Part shown: in pieces, positions 47,879 to 57,900 of the stretch | Position numbering within the stretch: position 1 is the first letter of the stretch | Layout of the letters: every line of letters begins with the position of its first letter | Source: Symsagittifera roscoffensis | Taxonomy: Eukaryota; Xenacoelomorpha; Acoela; Convolutidae | Length of the DNA stretch: 64,000 nt | NCBI RefSeq assembly: GCF_963678635.1 | Contig: NC_087067.1 | Span: 52,008,233 to 52,072,232 of the forward strand | Reading direction: 5' to 3' | Program-made: the position numbers and the translations under genes | The notes under the pieces: model-generated | Seen by the model: the letters and a program-made list of their open reading frames with translations, nothing else | What the model was told of the DNA's origin: nothing | Databases searched by the model: none

Positions 47879-48733
47879 ATGGATATAAGTATTACAGGTG
47901 AACGAATGGGTCAACCAATGAGCGTAGAAGAAATGCCACTGAAGTGTAATCAACCACGTCCAGAACTAGATCTGCACGGGTTCTGGCTCGAAGAGGCATG
48001 TGATTTACTGATTCATGTTATCAAAGTATTGGAAAGCAGAGGATACAAACAGTTCGAGGAAGATATCGTCAAAATTGCTGAAAATATTCAACGAAATTTT
48101 TCTTATCTTTTTTGTTTTATTCCTTATGTTCCAAATGCATATAAAAAATGCAAAAATGCTACAGTTTTGAATATAGCAACCAGGAGCCGGATCTAAGAAT
48201 TTCTCAAAAGAGGGGGCAATTTTTCGAAATAGTAATTTTTCAAGACCCATTTTTAGCCAGTTTTTTTTCGCCGCAGTGAAAAAACAGCGAAAAAAAGGCG
48301 TTTATAGGTATTTATTGGAAGGTTTCGACAAAAAAATTGGAAGTTTTTTCGACGTGCCCCTTAAAATTAGTGTATATTGGCGCCAAGGACGCCTTTATAA
48401 AAGTTTTAGGATTGGTCAGCATGAAAGGTGGTCCTAATATAGAACCAGAGGGGGGATCCTTGGGTGGTCAGGTCAGGGTGTCGATTTCCGGGAAAAAAAA
48501 ATAAATTCGCTACTGATGGCAACAACCATTTTTAAACCTCTTCTATTTTGTATGCAATTAATTTTGGCGATACTTGTATCAAGGTCATTACTGGCCAGGG
48601 TCATCACTCAAATTCCGCTGGGCCCCGAATTAAACCCATGGTCGAAGCAATACTCAGTCATTATGGTCACACGTGGGAGTACGGAGGGAGAAACAACCAG
48701 AATGTCGGACTTCTGATTGTGACCTTTAGATAG
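47879..48733 (+). CDS. Second type of Smr-domain gene, coding region interrupted by a 465-bp segment
   Basis: ATG at 47879 opens a frame reading MGQPMSVEEMPL, ELDLHGFWLEEACDLL and a helical stretch to IQRNF at 48100. The second half of an Smr domain resumes in frame at 48566 with GDTCIKVITGQGHHS, IKPMVEAIL and a terminal GLLIVTFR-stop at 48733. Joining the two gives DLHG and TGQG at a spacing of 46 residues, about 13 longer than usual. The intervening segment (48101-48565) contains a hAT-like MITE, starts and ends in the 6-bp repeat AATTTT, and has no GT...AG boundaries. It is either an insertion that killed the gene or a non-canonical intron. The sequence differs strongly from the array paralogues. 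TATTACAG|GTGAAC at about 47894 could be an acceptor, so an upstream exon is possible. Confidence 0.72.
48112..48249. repeat. Second copy of the 45811-45952 segment
   Basis: The same ~140 bp including the MITE left end. Here it is embedded in the segment that interrupts the Smr reading frame. Confidence 0.85.
48181..48515. mobile_element. hAT-like MITE inside the split Smr gene
   Basis: Begins CAGGAGCCGGATCTAAG and ends TAAATTCGCTACTG, a degenerate version of the CAGGGGCGGATYTAGG termini. It is flanked by ATAGCAAC (48173-48180) and ATGGCAAC (48516-48523), a 7-of-8 target duplication. The interior shares GGCGCCNAGG and GGNGGGATCCTTGGG words with the 19203 element. Confidence 0.82.
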
Positions 48734-48769
48734 AAAACAACTCGCGCAAAATTGAATAATGATAACGAC

Positions 48770-49330
48770 GTCATTAAAGTTAATTATAACGGATTATAAC
48801 CTTTACATTTTTTTGCAAAATCATTTGCAACATTTCTGCGTTACTCGCGGTCTACTCGCAATCTAAGCTTGCTCAAATCAACACCCCCCTCACTTTGCCC
48901 CCATCCGCATTTGCCCTACCCCCCTTCCCCTAAGTTTATCCCTACGCCCACTCCCATGTTTACTAAAGTTTACCCTCAAACCCAACCCCCCTTCCTTTAC
49001 CCCCCAGTGTTTGTTTACTATTGAACGGGGACGGGGAAGGGGGATGGGGAAGTGGGTTGTTAAAAGAAGCGATGAAATTTACGTAGAAATGAGATAACTC
49101 TGAAAAAACCTGCAAAATTTATGATTTCTTCTCCAAAATTACATTATAATCAATTATAATATATTATGATGGATTATGATTATGAAAAAATTCTGCTTAT
49201 AATTCATATTTAATGAATTATAATAGACTATATTACATTTTTGAGAGATTGTGATCCATTGTTTTTTAAATTTTATAGATACTGGCTAAAAAATGACAAT
49301 ATAATCGGTTACTATCCGTAGAACTCCAGT
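48770..49330. repeat. Dispersed GATTATAATC/C-rich repeat, copy 2
   Basis: Shares end motifs and the sequence around GCAAAATCATTTGCAACAT with 18290-19190. The core (48880-49065) is C-rich on the plus strand, then G-rich (GGGGACGGGGAAGGGGG), so it can fold back on itself. Confidence 0.6.
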
Positions 49331-50400
49331 GCGGGGTCGAATCTATAACTGAGTTTAAGTTGATATCTGATCAAAAAATGTTACTGACCTTAAGACTTTA
49401 CAATGTTTTTAAAACTTGACGTTTACAAAAAACAGGATTTTTCTCATCATTTTGATTTTCTGTCAAGGTATCTGTTGTTGTTTTCATAAAGAAAACAAAC
49501 ATTATAATTGTATTTGAATATAAAAAGGTATATATAGAAAAAGGAAAAAACCAGTTTTTGCAATTCTTCCTCCGTCAGGCAATTCGTAATTCTTCTCCCG
49601 AAATTTTCATCTTTTTCTTCGAAATAAGGAAGAAAATCAATTATCAGAAAAAACTATAGCTACACTTTTCCAAAAAGATTGGAAATCAGTATATTACTTA
49701 ACCCTTTTCATTTTTGCACGTTTGAAATAATTTAGAAGAGTTCTCAGCAAAACCAACCGTGATCAAACTTTTTACCCTGCCGGAGAAACAAATTAAGACT
49801 GGTCCCAATCTTTTGGCTGTTTCTCCCCGGTTAGACTACCTTGTTCTTACCGTTGATTTTCTTGATGAAGTAATTAGAAAAACGGCGGAAAAAAGCCTGT
49901 ATGACCAACTTTTTTTTCGTCTGGTAAAAAAAAACCGATCAAAAACACGACATCAGTTTTCCCCAAAATTGAAAAAAAAAGGTCGTAGTTTATAATATAA
50001 GACGGAAAACAGCCTAAACTAATTGCTCCTTATCAGGCAATTCTTTCCTCGTCAGGCAATTTCAAGTACAAAGGGACGTATATCTCAAACTAGCCTAAAC
50101 TCAGGATTAGCGCCTAGATAAGCGATTTCATCAGATTTGCGACATCAAAAAGATTTTTGAAACGTTGCCGAATCCAATACAAAATAGGCGAACTCCAGTG
50201 GCAATGTATGCGGAATCCAAACCATCATTAAAGTGCCCGAGCTTGGCGTCGTAATGTTTTTTTTTTGGTAAAAGTGGACAAATGAAACAAAGCTCATCAA
50301 TGTCCGGAAATCGTTTGACTCCAAAATGATATCTATCGTTTCACAAATCATAATCGGGAAGGTTGAATAAGGGCTTTCCTCTCCCGCAAACATGTGAAGG
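49331..50400. other. No recognised gene
   Basis: AT-rich sequence. An open frame at 49759-49995 (79 codons, ending in a Lys-rich tail) has no recognisable features. Confidence 0.35.
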
Positions 50401-50411
50401 TTTTTCTTGGT

Positions 50412-50775
50412 CGAGCAAAGTCGTGACATATGTCTTGTGGTTCTTGCAAAATTTCCTTGAATGCGGATTTTGGAAATTTTTGTCACGCAAAAAGAAAAAA
50501 ACCTGCAGATGCAGGGTGCAAGCAAGGTCGCGCAGAGTCTTTTTGGTCACGCAAAGTCGCAAAGAAATTTTGTGCTCGCGTAACATATCTTTTTTTTTGG
50601 GTCGCGCAAAACCGAGACGTATCTTTTTGGGCCGGGCAGGGTCACTCTCAATTCTTAGGTTGCATAAATTTGCGGCATACCAATTTTGAGTCGCACATGC
50701 CGCATAATTACTTTTTGGGTCGCGTAAAATCCACAAAAGTTATTGGATGCCGCAAAATCACGACACACCTATTTT
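50412..50775. repeat. Irregular minisatellite with GTCGCGCAAA core
   Basis: About ten degenerate units of 20-45 bp share a TTTTTGGGTCGCGCAAAA-type core, often followed by CCGAGACGTATC or CACGACACACCT. Cores are seen near 50412, 50481, 50527, 50547, 50574, 50602, 50690, 50718 and 50748. Long open frames on both strands here come from the repeat structure. Confidence 0.6.
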
Positions 50776-50885
50776 GAGCGATAATTTTTTCAACATACAC
50801 GTTTTGGATTGGACGATTGCAATATAACTAATTTAGGTGGCTATGGTCGCATCATAGTAGGCGACCTCGGCCCGGGTAACAAGTT

Positions 50886-50978
50886 TGTAGGACTTAATAT
50901 CCTGTCTTCTTATTTTTCTAATTTCTCACGTGCGAGAACATAAATAAATAAGAAGGCAGGATGTTTAGTCCTGAAAAC
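50886..50978. repeat. Inverted repeat (stem-loop) near a duplicated block
   Basis: AGGACTTAATATCCTGTCTTC pairs with GAAGGCAGGATGTTTAGTCCT about 45 bases later. The loop contains CTCACGTGCGAG, itself a small palindrome. It lies about 1 kb upstream of the thymidine phosphorylase start codon. Confidence 0.82.
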
Positions 50979-50984
50979 TTCTGG

Positions 50985-51640
50985 TAACTAATGAATTTTC
51001 TGGGGAACGAAGAACACTGTGTGAGTAAAGTCGAAAACTGAAAGACCAAAACATAATTACCGAAAATAATGGCAGTTCGTTATTCTTTGCTGACCTGTTA
51101 CTTCGAATAATTACGGTTATTTAACGTATGAAATTAAATGTTTTCAATCAGTAGCTACCCGAAACCGATCTACCTGAACCAAAACGAGGAAACAAATATG
51201 GTGTGCTGACCCAGCCAGGAGCAGTTCCTGAATATGCGAGCTGTCCCGGCCGACTTTGGAGCTCTCACCTCTTCTCGCTCTGTTGGGGGGGGGGGGGGGG
51301 CGAGGATTTTCGCGCTAGAATTCAGAGCGAGAAAAAATAAGGTCATAACTAATGAGTTTTCCGGTGAACGAAGAACAGTGTGTGCGAAAAATCGAAAACT
51401 GAAAGACCGAAACAAAATTCACAAGTTTATGAGGCGCTGTTTTAAATTGATTTATGTGTACTATTATGAAATTCATTTTGCGTTCTTTATGTCATTGAAT
51501 TCTGCTTTTAAATGCCAAAACTTAAGGCAGTTCGCTATTCTTTGTGGGTTTTTAATTTCCGACAATTACGGTTGCTTTATGTCAATCAGCCAGCTACCCG
51601 AAACCGATCTACCCAAAACCGAACCGAGACAGAAATATTC
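50985..51640 (+). repeat. Direct duplication upstream of thymidine phosphorylase
   Basis: About 50985-51180 and 51340-51625 share, in order, AACTAATGAATTTTCTGG-like, GAACGAAGAACANTGTGTG, CGAAAACTGAAAGACC, GGCAGTTCGNTATTCTTTG and CTACCCGAAACCGATCTACC. Between them lies a 16-G run (51285-51300). It may contain promoter or 5' UTR elements. No protein-coding function was recognised, although a 177-codon frame (51234-51767) crosses it. Confidence 0.75.
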
Positions 51641-51942
51641 CAGCACACATTTGTCGGATGAAATTAACTGCTTTTTTGCTTATATGGCATATTACACGGA
51701 TAGTTATTTGTGGTATCCTGCTATAAGACTTGTGTGGTCTATATCTCAATCTCTGGCGACAGAGTGATATTTGTGCGAATAATTGAATCGAAAGTAGTGT
51801 CAATAAACTGAGTCGATACTTTTCACCTGTTAGAATCAGTCGATAAATCGTATCTTTCATTCCAAGTCATCGTACCAAAGTTAAGATTGTTTCTCAATAG
51901 TAACTTTAGTACTGTAGAGACTAAACAAAGTATACTCTAAGC

Positions 51943-54900
51943 ATGACTTCTGTCAGGAGATTGACTCCAGTGCAACTAATCGAGAAGAAGCGAGACGGAT
52001 TCAAATTGAACGAGACTGACATCGAGACCTTTGTGGGGTCTGTGATCGGATCTGAGGGGTTCGAGAAAATGGAGGACGCCCAGATAGGAGCCATGCTTAT
52101 GGCCATATTCTTCCAAGGACTCGACTCGGACGAAGAAACGTATCTGACCGAGTACATGCGGCGCTCGGGCGAGATCCTCTCGTGGGACGAGTCGTCTGCA
52201 GTCGTAGACAAACACTCGACCGGAGGCATCGGCGACAAAGTGAGCATTCCGTTGGCACCCATGTTGGCAGCGGCAGGTGCCAAAGTGCCTATGATTTCCG
52301 GCAGAGGTTTGGGTCATACTGGAGGCACGTTGGATAAATTGGACTCCATTCCTGGATTTGGAGCTGCCAAAAGTATGGAACAGATCAAAAAGGCTGTCAA
52401 TGATGTGAGTATAAGCTCAGCCCAATTGACTTGAAAAATTATATAAACATTTTCCGTAAGTTGTCTTTTTGGTTATTTAATTCTGGCCTAAATTGAACTG
52501 ATTTATTAATAGAAATTAAAAACTTTGGGTTACTTTTTGATCAATTTTGGTTTAAAGTTGGTACACTAAAATAGGTCTGTATTTATAATTTTGGTTTACA
52601 AATCCAATTTTGGATTTAAATTTTGTTCAAAATTAATTTTGACCTGCCGAAACGAAACAAGAAATAAAAGATCCATAACAAGCTTCTCACCACCAAAATC
52701 TGAATCAATGACTGCCCATACAGATTGCCTGAAAGTTCCTGTCTTGATAAGAGAAAAATGATGGACAAGAAAAATGATGGATAAATTGGTACCGAAAAAA
52801 GAGCAAATAATTATATTTTATTCTTTAACAACCTTGCAAAACAATTGGTTAAGCTATGATTTGATGTATTATCTGAGCACATAATTTAATTAGAGCCAAA
52901 TCCAATAGTTTGTTTATGCTTCTACTTTTTTATGCCGTGTCAGGTTGTTTGAAAGTGAGACGGAACTTTGTCTTCGGATGGGCTTCGGTTTTTCTACTCT
53001 TTTCCGCGCTAAAACAAGTGCCACATATAATCATCAGTTTAGACCGATAGATATCATACTAAAGCCACTTCTAAGTTGTAAGTCGAACGACAAAAAATTT
53101 TCGAGAAATCTACTCACTTGCTTTTCTTGTCTAATTTCGGGCCCGGTGCAAATATCCGGTGCAAATGTCAAACATCCGAACTTATTTAAAACTTATGTAA
53201 TACTATGACATTAGAATTTCAAAAACAAGCCATAGTTCAATTCTCCGGTTCCAATTTAGCGGATTCTCGGTTTAAGGTCGCCGGATGGCGTGCTACGCGC
53301 GCGTCGCCGCTTTGCAGCGATAACCGGCTCTAACTTTCATACAGAGTCCTACCCTCTATTGGCAAGCTGGCAAGAGCTTGGCGCGACCGCGGCGATCCGC
53401 CTTCAACCGACCACTATAGCATCTGTTAAACGAACGCTATAAATTGGATGTTTACCCTATTAGAGCAGTTTTTAGGATGTTTGCATCACTTTTTGGTTAT
53501 TGAGCAGTGAGAAACTTAGTATTACTCCAAAAAACCAAGTTTTTGACTCTTCGTTTAGCGCTTCCTTGTCAAAAAAAAATTCAAAATTCAATAAAATTTT
53601 TTGAAGCAAATAAATCACCAATTTAGCACCAAAAAATGTTTGAAATATATTCTTCATTGTTTTGGTTTTTGTATTTATTGGAAGATAACTGTATTCAATT
53701 ATGGTTTGATCTTTAAAATATTAAAAAATTAATAAAAAATAGATTTCTTGACAGATTTCAGTAAGCTTTGCTTCAATTTTTGTTAGTTACATCTCTTTTT
53801 TGCCCGTTACATCTCTTTTTTGGACAGTTAGAAGTCTTATAAAACTCATAAATTTTTTTAAAAATTCTTTGCTATCTTTGATAATTTTTCAAAATTTTTC
53901 AAGATCCTGGCAAAATTTTCAAGATGATTAGACCTGGGAAGCTTCTGCTTTTCTTTTCATCAAACCACGCGTAAAAACGGCAGAAACTTGAAAAAAAAAG
54001 TTTATTTCTTTGAATGTGTTCGGAAGTTGCTTCAGATTGGGTGTATTATTGTGGGCACTACTGACAAGATCACGCCCGCAGACAAGATCCTCTACAAGTT
54101 CAGAGACATCACAGGCACTGTATGGATCTTTGGACTCATCTACGGTTAGAATCATTTAATACAAAGATAAACAAGTGTAGCCTGCCTGTTGCACTAGAAG
54201 TAGCATAAACAAACAAGAAAAAAGATATTCAAGGTTGAATTCGCAACAAAAACTGCGCAAAAACTTTTAACTTCTTTCATCAAAGCGGTGGTCCCTTTAA
54301 AAGTTGGCTCCAGAAAACTGATCCCGCACCGAGTTTCAAGGATAAAAAAACGTTTATACCGGAAAATGTTGTCTAAAATGTCCTTATAATCCATTGACCC
54401 ATTGATTATTGTTGCAAATTTACCGCGACAACTCTTAATTGTCATTATAATCGATTAATGCGTAAAAATTCAATCCGTTGAAATCCAGTAAAATTCAATA
54501 AAATTGGGTAACAGTTCATTAAAATAATTTAATAGGAGTGGAATGGAACCAGTTTAAAACTAGTATCTATAACCAAATATATTCTTGATGAAAGTATCTT
54601 TATGAAGTATTTCTTACAATCCAATCATGTTCCATAACTAACACTGACAATTATTTGTAGTGCTGAAAGTACTCGTATTTTCCGCACCAGAATAATTTGA
54701 AAATAACTTAGAAGACAGTTGTTCTCCTTTTGTTCTCCAAGCTCCAGATATCTAACCCGCAAATACCAATATACGCTAGATCTATTGAGTCTATGAAATA
54801 TAAAAGTAAGATTAAGATCGGTATTAGACTAAGAAGCTGCATGAATCAATCCGGCCAAAAATAAGATAGCGTGACGAACAGACGGTGTACCATATCTGAA

Positions 54901-57900
54901 ATTACTCGATGAGTAAGCTACTCCAAGCTTAAACTCATCTGAAGCGACCAAAATTCTCGATCAAGACCTACTAAAAACTTACTTAGATTTAGCAAATTAG
55001 AATCAAAAATAAGATCAACAAACATATAGCTAAATTGCAAACTGTTAGATAGCATAGACAATTTAATAAGTATGTCTCTATGTCTCAATACGTCTACTCC
55101 ATTATTGCAAGGAATACAGCAAACACCAGGTCAAAAATTGATCAGCAGAGTAAGCTTCTAAATTGTGAAATGACGCAAACTTCAAAGAAATGACGCAAAT
55201 TCTCTTCAAAGTTCTCAATGCAGTAGATTTCCATTCTCTAACATGAAATAAAAACTACTTGGAGCCTTACGATCCCTTTTCGAGCTATATACTTCTTGAA
55301 GTTGAAAAATCATATTATATAACCAGCAGAAAAAACGATCAAAAATTACACAAATCGTTCCTTTCATCAAATCTGAAGTAAATTGAAAACTTCTGTAAAA
55401 ATAAAAGTTATTGATAAAAAATACAAAAATTAGTTAGTAATAAAAGTAAAGTAATTTTTATTTAATTTATCAAAAATCTTTGCTTTTCAAGGAACCTAAT
55501 CATCTTCGCGTTCTTTTTTCTCGTTCTCTTCATCCTTGGTTCCTCATCTAAAACATAACCAAAATTGTTTAAAAACTAAAATCATCTCAATTCACATTAT
55601 AGCAACCATTTATTCCCAAATGTAAATATTCTAATTCTCTTGAAACTTAAATCTAAACCTTATCAAGGACTATCCTTGTTTTTTATTACTCTAAATTTTC
55701 TTGAAAAATTAGATTATCAGAGCTATCTTTGGATTATTCGACTTCAAATTAATTTTAGAGTTTTAATTACTAAATTTCTCACTTACAAGCTATTTATTTA
55801 ATATGCAATGTAAAAAGATTTCTGAGAGAAAACGGAACGAGCAGCAAAGGGAGATGAAAACTCGGCGACATTCCGACTCTGGAATGGCAAATCTGTTGAT
55901 TTGATGCCGTAATCACAACCCTCACAGGATTTAAAAAATGGACTCAATATCGCAGCAAAGGAAATCATTGAAAAAGACCATGGCCAACTCGATGTTGATC
56001 TCACATACCGATCCTAGTCACTTGGCACTTCACACAGAAGAGTCGAAGTTGATCTTGTGTCAGCGAGCGACGACCCAACACTTACGAGTGCAATCGAGCG
56101 ACCGGTTTTCTGTGCGGATCCTACACGGGATAAGGTTAGAGCCCTCGTTTCGACTTTAACAGATAGGTTTCCTTTTCTGGATTCACTGTTAAAGTCAATC
56201 CCCTCTCTTCCTTTTTTCCGCTCCGCTGTTTTTAAGGCTTGGCAAATAGGTTTCCCTCTCGGGATTCATTGCAAGCAAGTCTTACAGCAAGCAATCATTA
56301 CCTAATAGACCCATATCGATATAATTGGTGAGACCAGGACCCGCCTTGGTTCGGTAGATGCGAACAACTATCGCTCACTTGATCAAATTCTGTCTGCTCA
56401 CGACGATGATTTAAACAAGTTCCTAAGTAAAACGAAAAAAGACAACATTGTTTGTCTATTCAAAGAATTCAACGAAAAAGAGAGCATTCAGAACGACCTT
56501 AATGCTATCAAAACTTCAATAAAAAAGTGCACGATGACGTTAAAAGATCAGCAATGTCAAAAACGCGATCAGCAGGGGGAACTTTCAACGGTAGCTACAT
56601 CTCAGCACTGTTGAAACAGAAAAACTCCGAAGATGATAAAACATGTTAGGTGAGGATCTCCGGTATACTTTCTTTGAGTCACAAATTGTTGGCTTTCTTT
56701 GAGTCACAAAACTGACTAATTTACTGATTATTCGATTCTTATTTTTAATACCCGAAGCTTAGTGAACTCAAGTAGGCGCACATCTCTATCAAACTTTGTC
56801 GTCACCAACAATTTTGACATCATCTGTTTAAGCAAAACATGGCTCACAATTAACATCAGCGACTCCGAAATATTCCTCCCTGGCTTCAATATCTTTCGTT
56901 CTGACAGAAACACCAAACAAAATGAAAAAACAGCCCATGGTGGGGTCCTTATTGCAACAAGGTCTGCACTAAAATGCCATGAAATCTCTCTTCCTGACCA
57001 ATTTCAAGGTTATTGCACCGCTATAAACTGGTAAACTTCCGAAGCCACATTACTAATTGCCACATGCTATTTCCCCCATCCTAGCAGCAAATTTTATCTT
57101 CCGTATTTGTCACCTAATGGAATTCTTATCGAACTGCAATGCAAATCATCGTATAATGAACGGAGATTTCAAGCTTTCTTCAATTGACTGGTCCATTCAA
57201 GCCTCAGAACCGCTCCATCAATGTATACTTGACAAAATAGATAAATTAAGCTTAACTCAAACTGTTCATTTCAAAACAACGAACGCTTCTATACTTGACT
57301 TAGTCCTTGTTAGCAACCAGGTTGAAATAATCGACACCCTACCACTCGACGTATTTACTGCACCAAAATCTGATCACAAACCTATTAACTCTATAATCCG
57401 CAATAGAGGAACTCAAGAAAAGCTCCACTTTTAGTAAAACCAGTTTCAATAGCTATTGCAAAGCTGAATTCAACGGTTTAAACGATGCGTTTTCAATCAA
57501 CACCTTCTCACCTTACTGCTGGTCAAATGTTACAAAAATAGTGGAACTATGGTACGAATGAAATCATAGCTTTATGTACAAAATTCATCCCGCGTAGAAC
57601 TCAACATAGACAAAATCTTCTTCCTTGGATAACTCCTGAGACGTCAAATTCAATGAAACGTCTGTCAACATTACGCAAACAAAAAGGTTCGCAATGTGCC
57701 TCGGTGATTGCAATGAATGAAAAGGTACAAACCGCCGTAGAGAATAACAAAAGCCAATACGAACAACATTTGTCTAACTCGCGTGATACTAAAGCCTTGT
57801 TTAAATACTATACAAAAATCCGTAACTCAGAACTACCTTCCGTCATGAAACTTGATAATTCAGTTGCGAAAACCTTGCCAGAGCAAGCTAATCAATTCGC

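Noticed and set aside
50145-50777. Overlapping ORFs on both strands (108-131 codons)
   Set aside because: Openness follows from the GTCGCGCAAA minisatellite. No recognisable domain or splice signals.
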